64,000 bases of DNA from Agreia sp. Leaf283 (lineage in GTDB: Bacteria > Actinomycetota > Actinomycetes > Actinomycetales > Microbacteriaceae). Of the stretch, positions 36,169 to 45,689 are shown in pieces. The first letter of the stretch is position 1. Each line of letters opens with the position of its first letter. Location of the stretch: NCBI RefSeq assembly GCF_001422485.1, contig NZ_LMNF01000002.1, forward strand, positions 507,949 to 571,948, in the 5' to 3' direction. The notes under the pieces are model-generated. The model saw only the letters and a list, made by a program, of their open reading frames with translations, was not told where the DNA came from and did no database searches. Position numbers and translations under genes: made by a program.

Positions 36169-37632
36169 TCATGTCCAGATCGGCGGATGCCGCCGCTCCC
36201 ACCGGAGTCTTCGCTCCAACTGGCGGCCGATCGAGAGCAGCGTTCCCTCGCCTCCCGGACGACCGATGAGCTGCATGCCGATGGGCAGGCCGCTCTCGCT
36301 CATGGCCACCGGCAGGGTGATCGCGGGTAGGCCGGAGGCGTTCACGAACGACGTGAACGGCGAATACTCCACCTGCTGCGAGAAATTGCGTTCTGCATCG
36401 ACGGCGTCGTACCAGCCGATGGGCCGCGGAAGCTGGGCGAGGGTCGGCGTGAGGACCGCGTCGAACCCGGCGAATCCGGCGATGACGGCCCGTTCCACCC
36501 GATACAGCTCGGCAAGGGCGCCGGCGAGCTGAACGGCGGTGAGTCGGCGGCCGCGTCGACGCAGCCAGGAGGTCAGGGGCTCCAGCCCGCCATCGGCATC
36601 CTGCTCGCCCTCGTCGCCCGCACCGTTGTCGCCCGCGCCGAGCCGGATCTGCGCCGCCCCCGCCTGCCAGACGGCGGTGAAGGCGGAGCCGTACCCGGGC
36701 ATCGGCTCGAGGCTCGCGTCGTCGATTCCGTGACCGAGGTCGGAGAGAAGCCCGACCGTGTCGTTCCATGCGGCCGTGATCTCGGGGTCGATGACGATGT
36801 CGTGCGACGCCGACCAGGGCGAGTCGGTGCACACGCCGATCTGGAACCGTCCCTCACCCCGGATCGCGAAGCCGAGGAAGTCGCCGTCGTCCTGGGCCGG
36901 TGCCCGCAGGGCGTAGTGGTCGTCGACGACGGAACCCCGGCGACCGATCATGCCGTCGAGCAGAAACGCGGCATCCCCGACGCTGCGCGCGATCGGCCCC
37001 GCCACAGGCAGGCCTCCCAGCGCGTCGATTCCCGAGAGGCCGGGCACCCGGCCGCGCGAGGGCTTGAGACCGACGAGACCGCAAGCCGCTGCGGGGATAC
37101 GGATCGACCCGCCGCCATCCGAACCCGGCGCGAACGGCAGCAGGCCCGCGGCCACCGCCGCTGCGGCTCCCCCGCTCGATCCGCCCGGTGAGAGCTCGAT
37201 GTTCCAGGGGTTGCGCGCCGGTGGAGCGATGGCCGTCTCGGTGTGGCTCGTCATGCCGAACTCTGGCGTCGCCGTCTTGCCGAGGCTGATTCCGCCGGCC
37301 TCGTCGAGCACGCGGGGAATCTCGTCGGTCGTTTCGGACACGTATTCGGCGAACGCGCGCGAGCCGAACGTGGTGCGCACCCCCTGTCGCCGCCACAGGT
37401 CCTTGTCCGCGAACGGAAGTCCCCACAGCCTCGTCGACCGGGGAACGGCGTCTTCGACCTGCTGGGCCCGCTGCAGGGCGAGCTCGGGGGTCACCGTGAA
37501 GAACGCCCCGAGCTGCGCGTTGCCCGAGGAGATTCGATCGAGGTAGTGCCGGGTCAGCTCCACGACCCCGAGCTCGCGACGCTGCAGGAGCCGGTACTGG
37601 TCGAGGGCGGAGAGCTCGTGCGGCGACGTCAT
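36169..37632 (-). CDS. Amidase signature family protein
   Basis: 487 aa. The Ser-cisSer-Lys triad is visible as Lys77 (LPFADKD), Ser152 (SPGGSSGGA) and Ser176 (GSDGGGSIRIPA). These enzymes hydrolyse amides such as indole-acetamide, fatty amides or aryl amides. A GatA role is unlikely because gatC and gatB are absent and the C-terminal half is divergent. The ATG is six bases after a minus-strand TAGGCT, half of a palindromic divergent promoter shared with the DinB gene. A short Asp/Glu/Gly-rich insert (DNGAGDEGEQDADGG) lies at about 340. Confidence 0.9.
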   Translation of the reverse strand: MTSPHELSALDQYRLLQRRELGVVELTRHYLDRISSGNAQLGAFFTVTPELALQRAQQVEDAVPRSTRLWGLPFADKDLWRRQGVRTTFGSRAFAEYVSETTDEIPRVLDEAGGISLGKTATPEFGMTSHTETAIAPPARNPWNIELSPGGSSGGAAAAVAAGLLPFAPGSDGGGSIRIPAAACGLVGLKPSRGRVPGLSGIDALGGLPVAGPIARSVGDAAFLLDGMIGRRGSVVDDHYALRAPAQDDGDFLGFAIRGEGRFQIGVCTDSPWSASHDIVIDPEITAAWNDTVGLLSDLGHGIDDASLEPMPGYGSAFTAVWQAGAAQIRLGAGDNGAGDEGEQDADGGLEPLTSWLRRRGRRLTAVQLAGALAELYRVERAVIAGFAGFDAVLTPTLAQLPRPIGWYDAVDAERNFSQQVEYSPFTSFVNASGLPAITLPVAMSESGLPIGMQLIGRPGGEGTLLSIGRQLERRLRWERRHPPIWT

Positions 37633-37638
37633 GATTCG

Positions 37639-37654
37639 AGCCTAGTTCTAGGCT
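37639..37654. promoter_or_regulatory. Palindromic bidirectional promoter (two back-to-back -10 elements)
   Basis: AGCCTAGTTCTAGGCT is a perfect inverted repeat around a TT centre. Read rightwards, TAGGCT (37649-37654) ends seven bases before the DinB GTG. Read leftwards, TAGGCT (37644-37639) ends six bases before the amidase ATG. Neither gene has a Shine-Dalgarno, so both transcripts are probably leaderless and start a few bases apart on opposite strands. Confidence 0.65.
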
Positions 37655-37661
37655 GGGTGTC

Positions 37662-38186
37662 GTGACCTCGACAAGCACCGGCATCCTTCCCCCCGACGAC
37701 AGGCCGGAGCCGCCCGGCGACGGCGACGAGCGCGCGACGATCGACGGGTTCCTCGAACTCCAGCGCGCGACGGTGGTCTACAAGGCCACGGGGCTCAGCG
37801 ACTCGGATGCCGCGCGTCGGCTTCTCCCCTCGCTCACCACGGTGTCGGGCCTCATCCGGCACCTGGCCGACGTCGAGCGGTCGTGGTTTCGCGAGGTCAT
37901 GGACGGCGAACAGGGCATCGCCTACCGCTGGAGCGAGGAGGACCCCGACGGGGAGTTCCGAGTCACGGAGGCGGACTCTCTCGACGCGATCCTCGCCGAC
38001 TACCTCGACGCGGTCGCGGAGTCACGGGCGGTTCAGCAGCGGTACGCCTTCGACGATCTGTGCCACGGGCGCGAGAACCGGTTCACTCTCCGCTGGATCA
38101 CGGTGCATCTCATCGAGGAGACCGCACGCCACATCGGTCACATCGACATCCTGCGCGAGATGCTCGACGGGGCGACGGGCGAATAG
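37662..38186 (+). CDS. DinB family protein (DUF664 type)
   Basis: 174 aa four-helix bundle. Conserved His residues that bind a metal in DinB proteins appear in LIRHLADVERSWF and in HLIEETARHIGHIDILREM (H...H...H pattern). Relatives include mycothiol- and bacillithiol-dependent transferases, so a thiol-transferase role is possible but unproven. GTG start directly downstream of the palindromic promoter. Confidence 0.85.
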   Translation: MTSTSTGILPPDDRPEPPGDGDERATIDGFLELQRATVVYKATGLSDSDAARRLLPSLTTVSGLIRHLADVERSWFREVMDGEQGIAYRWSEEDPDGEFRVTEADSLDAILADYLDAVAESRAVQQRYAFDDLCHGRENRFTLRWITVHLIEETARHIGHIDILREMLDGATGE

Positions 38187-38207
38187 GACGCGCCCGCCGG
38201 TGGATCG

Positions 38208-38786
38208 CTACTTGAGCGACTTCTGCAGCATGACCGTTCCCAGCCAGCGATTGAACTTGAAACCGACCCTGCCGAGTCGTCCGACCTCCTTGAAGCCGAA
38301 GCCCTCGTGCATTTTCAGCGACGCCTCCGCACCCTGGTCGGCGATGACGGCCAGAACCTCCTTGATGCCCGCCGCCTTGGCGCGGGTCAGCAGTTCGCCC
38401 ATCAGCGCCTTGCCGAGTCCCTTACCCGTCGCGGCCGGACCGAGATAGATGGAGTTCTCGACGGTGCGGCGGTAGGCGGCCTTCTCCTTCCACGGCGCCA
38501 CATAGGCGAAGCCGAGCACGTTGCCGCTGGGCGACACCGCGACGAGGAACGGGAACCCGAGCTTCGAGACCCATGCGAACTTCGAGCGCCACGCCTTCAG
38601 CGACATCGGATCCTCGTCGAAGGTGACGGTGCTGTTCGCGACGTAGTGGTTGTAGATCTCGCGGATGTCGGGCAGGTCGCGAGTGGTCGCGTCGCGGATC
38701 GAGAATTCGAACTTCGGTGGCGGCGGCGACTTCGGGCGCAACTCGGGCGGCAGTCTGCGCCTCGGCTGGTACTCCTCTTCAAGCAT
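38208..38786 (-). CDS. GNAT family N-acetyltransferase (phosphinothricin acetyltransferase-like)
   Basis: 192 aa. After a Pro- and basic-rich N-terminus of 25 residues the GNAT fold follows: IRDATTRDLPDIREIYNHYVANSTVTFDEDP, typical of the PAT/YncA group, then the acetyl-CoA loop GPAATGKGLGKALM and a final AEASLKMHEGFGFKEVGRL. PAT/YncA relatives acetylate small amines or toxic amino acids such as phosphinothricin or methionine sulfone. It lies 9 bp downstream of ung on the same strand. Confidence 0.88.
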   Translation of the reverse strand: MLEEEYQPRRRLPPELRPKSPPPPKFEFSIRDATTRDLPDIREIYNHYVANSTVTFDEDPMSLKAWRSKFAWVSKLGFPFLVAVSPSGNVLGFAYVAPWKEKAAYRRTVENSIYLGPAATGKGLGKALMGELLTRAKAAGIKEVLAVIADQGAEASLKMHEGFGFKEVGRLGRVGFKFNRWLGTVMLQKSLK

Positions 38787-38795
38787 TGTGCAAGC

Positions 38796-39497
38796 CTATT
38801 GCGGCAGGGGCTCGAGCGAGAAGTCGACGCCCGGAGCGCCCTGTGCCTCCAGCAGGGCGTTCGCACGGCTGAACGGGCGCGATCCGAAGAATCCCCGGTT
38901 CGCCGACAACGGGCTCGGATGCGCGGACTCGATGGTGGGCGTCGTTCCGAGCAGCGGCTTGACGGCGGCCGCGTCCCGGCCCCACAGGATGGACACCAGC
39001 GGCGCATCCCTGGCGGCCAGGGTGCGCACCGCGAGATCGGTCACGCGCTCCCAGCCCACGCGGCGGTGGGAGCCCGCATCTCCGGGCCTGACCGTGAGAA
39101 CACGGTTGAGGAGCATCACACCGGAGCGGGACCAGCTCGACAGGTCGCCATGCTCCGGCGTCGGAACGCCGAGATCGTCGCGCAGCTCGCGATAGATGTT
39201 CTGCAGGCTGCGCGGGAGGGGGCGCACGTGAGACTCGGTCGCGAACGAGAGTCCGATCGGATGCCCCGGTGTCGGATACGGGTCCTGGCCCACGATGAGA
39301 ACCCGCACGTCGGCGAGGGGCAGCTGGAAGGCCCGCAGGATGCGAGAAGCGTCGGGCTGGAAGCCCCTGCCCGCCGCGCTCTCCTCGGAGAGGAATCGCT
39401 CGATGTGCTCGAGGGTGCCCGACTCGGCCGCCAGGGCCTCGGCCCACGCGGGGTCGATCCGCTGCGACTCCGAGATCAGATCGATCGTGTCGGACAC
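38796..39497 (-). CDS. ung: Uracil-DNA glycosylase, family 1
   Basis: 233 aa from a GTG. It excises uracil from DNA. The water-activating motif is [17 protein letters not shown] with Asp72, and the leucine-loop motif is HPSPLS (His193) followed by GFFGSRPFS. Most Ung proteins read GQDPYH; Pro here is common in actinobacteria. I chose the GTG at 39497 because the sequence upstream lies within the overlapping peptidase gene and does not resemble Ung. It is five bases downstream of that peptidase gene. Confidence 0.95.
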   Translation of the reverse strand: MSDTIDLISESQRIDPAWAEALAAESGTLEHIERFLSEESAAGRGFQPDASRILRAFQLPLADVRVLIVGQDPYPTPGHPIGLSFATESHVRPLPRSLQNIYRELRDDLGVPTPEHGDLSSWSRSGVMLLNRVLTVRPGDAGSHRRVGWERVTDLAVRTLAARDAPLVSILWGRDAAAVKPLLGTTPTIESAHPSPLSANRGFFGSRPFSRANALLEAQGAPGVDFSLEPLPQ

Positions 39498-39502
39498 GAG
39501 GG

Positions 39503-40228
39503 TCAGCCGACGCCGATCGTGGAGACCCGCACCGTGCCGGAGTCGCGCGCGACCGTCCAGACGCTGCCGGAGCCGACCACACGCAGGCCCCCGTCGCCCA
39601 CGATCAGTGCCGTGTGCTCGTCGATGGCGAGTCCGCCGTCGACCACCGACGCCTCGGTCGCCGCGATGAGGCGCGCGACCGTGCCCCACTGGGCGGCGTG
39701 CACGTCGATCGTCGTGTCGATGAGACCGATGCCCTCGGCGATCGTGACCTGCTCGATCTCCTGCGACGCCTCGACCGGGCAGACCTGCACTTCGCCGATC
39801 TTCCAGCCGCCGATGAGAGCGCCGTCGCTGACCACGGCCGCGCCTGCCGACATGCCGAAGTAGGGAACGCCGGATTCGACGATCGCCCGGATCGTCGCGA
39901 ACGATCCCTTCAGGCTCTCGCGATAGGCGGGAACGAGCCCGCCCCAGACGACCAGGCCGTCGAGGTCGTCGAGGAGCGCATCGTCGATCGGTGCGCCCTC
40001 GGGGGCCAGCACGGCGATCGGATCGATCTTGCCCAGGGTGCCGAACACGGTCGAGAGCTCGACGAACTTCTCCGGGCCGTCGCCGTCGCGCACCAGCACG
40101 ATGGCGAGCCTCGGACCGTCGAGACGGCCTGCGGCGGTCGCCCGCTCGGTGGCCTCGTCGAGAAACGGACGGAACACGGCGCCGTCGTCGTCGAAGGGCC
40201 AGCCGCCTCCGGCCAGATGGATCGACAT
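39503..40228 (-). CDS. Peptidase S51-like / type 1 glutamine amidotransferase-like protein
   Basis: 241 aa. The nucleophile elbow [10 protein letters not shown] (Ser127) and the preceding [14 protein letters not shown] match the S51 (dipeptidase E/cyanophycinase) fold, with Ser replacing the amidotransferase Cys. The rest of the triad, probably His in IDVHAAQWG, is plausible. The substrate is unknown. The ATG shares a base with the stop of the phosphoribosyltransferase gene (TGATG), so both are translated together. Confidence 0.8.
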   Translation of the reverse strand: MSIHLAGGGWPFDDDGAVFRPFLDEATERATAAGRLDGPRLAIVLVRDGDGPEKFVELSTVFGTLGKIDPIAVLAPEGAPIDDALLDDLDGLVVWGGLVPAYRESLKGSFATIRAIVESGVPYFGMSAGAAVVSDGALIGGWKIGEVQVCPVEASQEIEQVTIAEGIGLIDTTIDVHAAQWGTVARLIAATEASVVDGGLAIDEHTALIVGDGGLRVVGSGSVWTVARDSGTVRVSTIGVG

Positions 40229-40746
40229 CAGACGCTGACCGGCGGGTGCGCCGACCAGGGGAAGACGATCCACCGGTCGGTCTTGCGCCAGAAGAAGTCG
40301 GGTTCGATCACGGAACGGGGCTTCGAGTAGAGGGTCGCCGTCTTCACGATGACTCCGACGTTCTCGAGCAGCCCGACCACGAGGGCGAGCGTGCGACCCG
40401 AATCGGCCACGTCGTCGACCAGCAGGATGTTCTTGCCGATGAGGGCGGTGTTGTCGAGCATCGGAGGCAGAAGGATGGGTTCGGGCAGGGTCGTCTCGAT
40501 GTCGGAGTAGAACTCGACGTTCAGGCTGCCACAGCTCTTCGTTCCGAGTGCATAGGCGAGGGCGCCGGCCGGCAGCAGTCCGCCGCGCGCGATGGCGATG
40601 ACGAAGTCAGGAACGAAACCGCTCCCGAGCACGTCACGGGCCAGGTCGCGCGAGGCGTCTCCGAATTCGAGCCACCCCAGCACTTCGCGTTCGGGTTCGG
40701 CCGCGGGGGCCTCGTCGGCAGTTGTCGTCTCGTCACTTCGAACCAT
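40228..40746 (-). CDS. Phosphoribosyltransferase family protein
   Basis: 172 aa. The PRPP-binding signature is [17 protein letters not shown], preceded by [21 protein letters not shown], as in type I phosphoribosyltransferases of the hypoxanthine/xanthine-guanine group. Base specificity cannot be assigned. An acidic, Ala-rich N-terminus of about 20 residues precedes the fold. TACCGT six bases before the ATG, without a Shine-Dalgarno, suggests a leaderless transcript, divergent from the MFS gene. Confidence 0.88.
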   Translation of the reverse strand: MVRSDETTTADEAPAAEPEREVLGWLEFGDASRDLARDVLGSGFVPDFVIAIARGGLLPAGALAYALGTKSCGSLNVEFYSDIETTLPEPILLPPMLDNTALIGKNILLVDDVADSGRTLALVVGLLENVGVIVKTATLYSKPRSVIEPDFFWRKTDRWIVFPWSAHPPVSV

Positions 40747-40798
40747 GCGTCAACGGTACCGGTTTTCCCGGATGCCTTGACGCGGGTAGCATCCGGTC

Positions 40799-42292
40799 AT
40801 GACGACGGAACCCGCGGGCAGACGCTTCATCACGGCGAGCCTCATCGGCTACCTGTTCCTCGTCGAGATCACGAGCGGAATCCTGCAGGGCTACTACATC
40901 CCCCTCATCCCCGACCTCGTGCGTCACCTCGGAATCGTGGATGCCGACTTCAACTGGTTCGAGGCCGCCCAGCTGCTGGTGGCCGCCCTCGTCGTTCCCG
41001 TCATCGCCAAGCTCGGCGACATGTGGGGCCACAAACGGATGCTCCTGGTCACGACGGTCCTGACCGCGGCGGCGAGCTGGTGGCTCGTCTTCGCCGACGA
41101 CTTCGTCTCCTTCCTCCTCGCCTGGGCGCTGCAGGGCTTCTATGTCGTCTGGCTCCCGCTCGAGGTGGCCCTCATCTTCGACCGCGGACGCCGCACGGGC
41201 CGGGCCGCATCGCAGACCCGTCGCGCGGCGGGTCTCCTTGTCGTCGCCCTCGAGGCCGGAGCGATCCTGGGTGCGCTGGCCGGCGGACGGGTGTTCGCCG
41301 CATTCGGCGACAGCGTCTCCCCCACGCTCATGATTCCCGCCATCGCCGTCACGCTCGTCTTCTTCGTGGTGCTCGTCGGCGTTCCGGAGTCGACCCCTCT
41401 GCCCGGTCGATCCCTCGACATCGTCGGCTTCTCGATCCTCGCCCTGGGACTCCTGCTGATCACCTCGGGCCTCACCTTCCTGCGGATCAACGGCCCCGGC
41501 ACGTGGTGGGTCTGGGCGCTCGTCGCTGTCGGCGCGCTGGTCTTCGTGCCCTTCGTGCGCTACGAACGGCGGCAGCCCGACCCCGCGATCGACATGCGGG
41601 TGCTGGCGCAGCCCGCCATGTGGCCCGTGCAGCTCACGGCCGCGCTCATCGGAATCAGCCTGCTCGGCGCCCAGGCCCCGCTCAGCACCTTCGCGGGCAC
41701 CGACCCCGTCAACGGCTACGGCCTCGGACTCGCAGCGAGCGACATCTCCAACCTCATCGGCGCCTATCTCGTGGCGATGATCGTCGGTGCGATCCTCTTC
41801 CCGCTCGTGTCGTCGTGGGCGACTCCGCGGGTCGCCCTCCTCGGCGGGGCCTTCCTCGTCGCCATCGGCTACCTTCTGTTCCTGCCGTTCCACGACTCGG
41901 CCGTGCAGGTGGTCACCAACATGGTCGTGGCGGGCCTCGGCTCGGGCGCGCTCGTCGGTGCGCTGCCCGCTGCGGCCGCGGCTGCCGCGCCGCGCGGACA
42001 GACCGGCATCGCGGCGGCGCTGACGAACACCACGAAGACGATCGGCGGCTCGTTCGCCTCGGCGGTCTTCGGCGTCGTCCTGTTCGCCGGGGCGTCGACA
42101 GTCACGGCGACCGCGTCGAGCCTGTTCGGCTACATGCTGGTGTGGACGATCTGCGGCGCCGGTGCGCTCGTGGCCGCGGTGCTGCTCTTCTTCGTTCCCC
42201 GCCTCGCCTTCGCCGACCCCGTGGCACCCGACGACGCCGTTCCCGGCGGCGGCGCAGCCGAATCAGGCCTGCCGTCCGATCAGGCCCGGTGA
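40799..42292 (+). CDS. MFS transporter
   Basis: 497 aa with 12-14 membrane helices. The loop 2-3 motif is KLGDMWGHKRMLLVT, matching the major-facilitator GxxxDRxGRR pattern. The overall arrangement resembles drug:H+ antiporters of the DHA2 group. The substrate is unknown. TAGCAT lies six bases before the ATG. The last 13 bases overlap the convergent SDR gene. Confidence 0.88.
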   Translation: MTTEPAGRRFITASLIGYLFLVEITSGILQGYYIPLIPDLVRHLGIVDADFNWFEAAQLLVAALVVPVIAKLGDMWGHKRMLLVTTVLTAAASWWLVFADDFVSFLLAWALQGFYVVWLPLEVALIFDRGRRTGRAASQTRRAAGLLVVALEAGAILGALAGGRVFAAFGDSVSPTLMIPAIAVTLVFFVVLVGVPESTPLPGRSLDIVGFSILALGLLLITSGLTFLRINGPGTWWVWALVAVGALVFVPFVRYERRQPDPAIDMRVLAQPAMWPVQLTAALIGISLLGAQAPLSTFAGTDPVNGYGLGLAASDISNLIGAYLVAMIVGAILFPLVSSWATPRVALLGGAFLVAIGYLLFLPFHDSAVQVVTNMVVAGLGSGALVGALPAAAAAAAPRGQTGIAAALTNTTKTIGGSFASAVFGVVLFAGASTVTATASSLFGYMLVWTICGAGALVAAVLLFFVPRLAFADPVAPDDAVPGGGAAESGLPSDQAR

Positions 42293-43068
42293 TCCTGCGG
42301 CCGTGCCTGCAGTGCTCCGCGATGAACCTTGTACGCGGCGGACTGCGCCACCGGCTTGATCACGACGAGATCCAGCGAGATGTGCGGAGGCTGCTCGACC
42401 ATCGAGACGATCACGCGGGCCACGTCGTCGGCAACCAGCGGGTCGGGAACGTTCGCGTACACGCTCTCGGCCCGCTCCTTGTCGCCACCGAAGCGATTCA
42501 ACGAGAACTCCTCGGTGTAGACCATGCCGGGCGCGATCTCGAGCACCCGGATCGGTTCTCCGCTCACCTCGAGCCTCAACACCTCGAGCATGGCGTGGGT
42601 GCCGAACTTGGCCGCGTTGTATCCCCCGCCGCCTTCGTAGGCCGTGTGACCCGCGATCGAGGAGACGGTCACGATGTCGGCGACGCCCCCGTCGGCGGTC
42701 GATTCGCGCAGCAGCGGAAGCAGCGCGGAGATGACCCTCTTGACGGCCAGCACGTTGACCTCGAACATCCACGCCCAGTCATCGGCATCGCCGTTCTCGA
42801 TGGAGTCGAGCCCGCGAGCTCCGCCGGCGTTGTTGACGAGGGTGCCGACGCCGCCCGTCTCCGCGAGATACGCGGCGAGCGCGTCGACGTCGCTCTGCAC
42901 GGTCAGATCGGCCACGAAGAATCGAGCACCCGTGCGGGCCGCGAGCGCCTCGAGTCGATCCCGGCGTCGGGCGACGCCCACGACATCCCACCCGCCGGCA
43001 CGCAACGCGGTGACCGTGGCCTCTCCGATGCCCGAGCTTGCACCCGTGACCACTGCGCGACGAATCAT
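42280..43068 (-). CDS. SDR family oxidoreductase (YdfG-like)
   Basis: 262 aa. TGASSGIGEA binds NADP (followed by RRRDRLEAL), LVNNAGGARGLDSI, Ser in VTVSSIAGHTAYEGGGGYNAAK with the Tyr-x3-Lys pair, and the C-terminal EISLDLVVIKP-like segment (HISLDLVVIKPVAQ) are typical of NADP-dependent serine/3-hydroxy acid dehydrogenases such as YdfG. The ATG at 43068 has GGGAG nine bases upstream. An ATG three codons earlier would abut that signal. Confidence 0.9.
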   Translation of the reverse strand: MIRRAVVTGASSGIGEATVTALRAGGWDVVGVARRRDRLEALAARTGARFFVADLTVQSDVDALAAYLAETGGVGTLVNNAGGARGLDSIENGDADDWAWMFEVNVLAVKRVISALLPLLRESTADGGVADIVTVSSIAGHTAYEGGGGYNAAKFGTHAMLEVLRLEVSGEPIRVLEIAPGMVYTEEFSLNRFGGDKERAESVYANVPDPLVADDVARVIVSMVEQPPHISLDLVVIKPVAQSAAYKVHRGALQARPQDHRA

Positions 43069-43147
43069 TCCCTGCATCTCCCAACCCCGGTAAGCACTGG
43101 ATGTCAACGCTAGTCCTTCCCAGACCACGGCCCTGACCGCAAGCGTC

Positions 43148-43175
43148 TTGGAGCGAATCCGCCCGAAGCTAGGCT
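43148..43175 (+). promoter_or_regulatory. Promoter of the 43183 acyltransferase gene
   Basis: TTGGAG at 43148-43153 and TAGGCT at 43170-43175 are separated by 16 bp. The -10 ends exactly seven bases before the GTG at 43183, so the transcript probably begins at or next to the start codon. Confidence 0.6.
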
Positions 43176-43182
43176 GGGCGCC

Positions 43183-44289
43183 GTGACTTCTCTGCCTGTG
43201 CCCCACCACCCGGGCAGGGATGCCCCCGCCACCGGCTCGAAGGTGCGTCTGCCGCTCTGGGACAACGCCCGGTACCTGGCCATCACCCTCGTGGTGATCG
43301 GCCATGCCATCCTTCGTCTCATCTCCGCCTCCGACACGTCGTACAGCGTGTACCTCGTCATCTACGCGTTCCACGTTCCCGTGTTCGTGCTCGTGAGCGG
43401 GTACTTCGCGAAGTCGAGCCCTCCCGGAGTCAAGCAGCTCAAGCGCCTCGTCACCGACCTGGTTCTGCCCTATCTCATCTTCGAGACCATCTGGACGCTG
43501 GTGCGCTGGGCCGTCGTCGGCACTCTGAACCTCGACCTGGCCCAGCCGTCGTGGACGCTGTGGTTCATCCTGTCGTTGATCGCATGGCGCGTGGCGCTGC
43601 CGTACCTGGCGCAGCTGCGCTACCCGCTCCTGATCAGCGTCGTCATCTCGGTGTGGGCGGGATACTTCGGCGCGATCACCTCGGAGTTCGCCATCTCGCG
43701 CACGCTGGGCCTGCTTCCCTTCTTCGTTCTGGGCTGGCGCCTGCGCAACAGCGACCTGACCCGTCGGTGGCTGTCGTGGTCGCCGGCAACCGTCGCCGTG
43801 TGGCGTGCCGGTGCCGTACTGGTGTTCGCTGCGGTCGCCCTGGTCGTCTTCACCGGCATCGACTTCTGGCGGCAGATCGGCATTCGACGGTTCCTCCTGT
43901 TCGACGAGTCCTACGACGCGATGGGGTACGACGCGTGGTGGGCCGGCGCGGTGAGGCTCGCGGTCATCGTCGTGGCCGTCATCCTGTCTTTCGCCTTTCT
44001 CGTTCTGGTGCCGCGACGTCGCACGATCTTCACCGACCTGGGCCAGGCGACGCTGTACATCTATCTGCTGCACACCTTCGTGCTCTATCCGTTCCGTGAG
44101 TCGGGCATTCTCGAGGGAGACACCCCCTTCTGGTACCTGCCGGCCATGATCCTGTTCGCGATCGTCGTCACCTTCCTCCTCGCCTCCCGGCCGGTGCAGA
44201 AGATCTTCCGTCCCCTGGTCGAGCCCAAGCCGCGGTGGCTGTTACGCCGTGTGTCCCCCTCCGTTGACGCGAAGGAGCCCGGTTCCTAG
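43183..44289 (+). CDS. Acyltransferase-3 family membrane protein
   Basis: 368 aa with ten membrane helices. The family motifs are WDNARYLAITLVVIGHAI (with the conserved His), AFHVPVFVLVSGYF and LPFFVLGWRLR, and YIYLLHTFVLYPFRESG near the C-terminus. It resembles fucose-4-O-acetylase-type members that acetylate exported sugars. The acceptor is unknown. Leaderless GTG start. Its 3' end contains the metY promoter. Confidence 0.87.
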   Translation: MTSLPVPHHPGRDAPATGSKVRLPLWDNARYLAITLVVIGHAILRLISASDTSYSVYLVIYAFHVPVFVLVSGYFAKSSPPGVKQLKRLVTDLVLPYLIFETIWTLVRWAVVGTLNLDLAQPSWTLWFILSLIAWRVALPYLAQLRYPLLISVVISVWAGYFGAITSEFAISRTLGLLPFFVLGWRLRNSDLTRRWLSWSPATVAVWRAGAVLVFAAVALVVFTGIDFWRQIGIRRFLLFDESYDAMGYDAWWAGAVRLAVIVVAVILSFAFLVLVPRRRTIFTDLGQATLYIYLLHTFVLYPFRESGILEGDTPFWYLPAMILFAIVVTFLLASRPVQKIFRPLVEPKPRWLLRRVSPSVDAKEPGS

Positions 44290-44292
44290 GCT
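44264..44292 (+). promoter_or_regulatory. Promoter of metY
   Basis: TTGACG (44264-44269) and TAGGCT (44287-44292) with a 17-bp spacer, inside the 3' end of the acyltransferase gene. It would give a leader of about 43 bases ending in AAGGAGG before metY. No SAM riboswitch fold is visible in so short a leader. Confidence 0.6.
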
Positions 44293-44341
44293 CGCCCCAG
44301 GAGCGATCAGCTCTCGCATTCGCCCCAAGGAGGCAGGACTC

Positions 44342-45670
44342 ATGAGCGACAACGACGCCGGCTGGAAATTCGAGACCAAGCAGATCCACTCGGGCGCGGC
44401 ACCCGACCCGGTGACCAACGCCCGCGCGACACCGATCTACCAGACGACCTCGTACGTCTTCAACAACTCCGACCACGCGAAGAACCTCTTCGCCCTGGCC
44501 GAGTTCGGCAACATCTACACGCGCATCCAGAACCCCACGCAGAACGTCGTGGAGGAACGTGTCGCCGCCCTCGAGGGAGGAACGGCCGCGCTGCTCGTGG
44601 CATCCGGTCAGGCGGCGGAGACGTTCGCCGTGCTGAACATCGCGGAGGCGGGCGATCACATCGTGTCGAGCGCCTCGATCTACGGCGGCACCTACAACCT
44701 CTTCAAGTACACGCTCGCGAAGCTCGGGATCGAGACGACGTTCGTCGAGAACCAGGACGACGCCGACGAGTGGCGTCGTGCCGTGCGCCCCAACACGAAG
44801 CTCTTCTTCGCCGAGACCATCGGCAACCCGAAGATCAACATCCTCGACATCCGCCTGGTGGCCGATGTCGCGCATGAGGCCGGGGTGCCGCTGATCGTCG
44901 ACAACACCATCGCGACGCCCTATCTGATCCGCCCGTTCGAGCACGGCGCAGACGTCATCGTGCACTCCGCCACGAAGTTCCTCGGCGGCCACGGCACGGT
45001 CATCGGCGGCGTCATCGTCGACGGAGGAAAATTCGCCTGGAGCGAGCACCCCGACCGCTTCCCGGGCCTCACCTCCCCCGACCCCTCGTACCACGGGGTC
45101 AACTACTCCGAGGCGCTCGGCAACGGCATCGCCTACATCATCAAGGCGCGCGTGCAGCTGCTGCGCGACCTCGGATCGTCGATCGCGCCGGCCAGCGCGT
45201 GGCAGCTCATCCAGGGCATCGAGACGCTCAGCCTGCGCATCGAACGCCACGTGCAGAACGCGCAGGAGGTCGCCGAGTGGCTCGACGCCCACGACGACAT
45301 CGCCACGGTCTACTACGCCGGCCTACCCTCGAGCCCCTGGTACGCGGCCGCCAACACCTACGCCCCCAAGGGCGTCGGCGCCGTGCTGTCGTTCGAGCTG
45401 AAGGGCGGGGTGGATGCCGGGCGCGCGCTGGTCGACAACCTCACGCTGTTCAGCCACCTGGCCAACATCGGCGACGTGCGCAGTCTCGTCATCCACCCCG
45501 CGTCGACGACGCACTCTCAGCTGACGCCCGAGCAGCAGCTCACGTCGGGCGTCACGCCCGGTCTCGTGCGCCTGTCGGTCGGTCTCGAGAACATCGACGA
45601 CATCAAGGCCGACCTGCAGGCGGGCCTCACGGCCGCACGCGAGGTCGCACGCGCGAACGCCGCGGTCTAG
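44342..45670 (+). CDS. metY: O-acetylhomoserine sulfhydrylase
   Basis: 442 aa PLP enzyme of the Cys/Met metabolism family. It joins O-acetylhomoserine with sulfide to make homocysteine. The N-terminus is FETKQIHSGAAPDP, the PLP region YGGTYNLFKYTL, and the cofactor lysine Lys212 in VHSATKFLGGHG. Its length, above the roughly 390 aa of cystathionine synthases, fits MetY. The ATG follows AAGGAGG at ten bases; in-frame codons further upstream lack a signal. It is followed by metX, which supplies the substrate. Confidence 0.95.
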   Translation: MSDNDAGWKFETKQIHSGAAPDPVTNARATPIYQTTSYVFNNSDHAKNLFALAEFGNIYTRIQNPTQNVVEERVAALEGGTAALLVASGQAAETFAVLNIAEAGDHIVSSASIYGGTYNLFKYTLAKLGIETTFVENQDDADEWRRAVRPNTKLFFAETIGNPKINILDIRLVADVAHEAGVPLIVDNTIATPYLIRPFEHGADVIVHSATKFLGGHGTVIGGVIVDGGKFAWSEHPDRFPGLTSPDPSYHGVNYSEALGNGIAYIIKARVQLLRDLGSSIAPASAWQLIQGIETLSLRIERHVQNAQEVAEWLDAHDDIATVYYAGLPSSPWYAAANTYAPKGVGAVLSFELKGGVDAGRALVDNLTLFSHLANIGDVRSLVIHPASTTHSQLTPEQQLTSGVTPGLVRLSVGLENIDDIKADLQAGLTAAREVARANAAV

Positions 45671-45689
45671 TCCCCGCTCCGATCCAACC

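Noticed and set aside
44290-44341. SAM or other riboswitch before metY
   Set aside because: The predicted leader is only about 43 bases, too short for known SAM riboswitches with an expression platform, and no pseudoknot or four-way junction pattern is visible.
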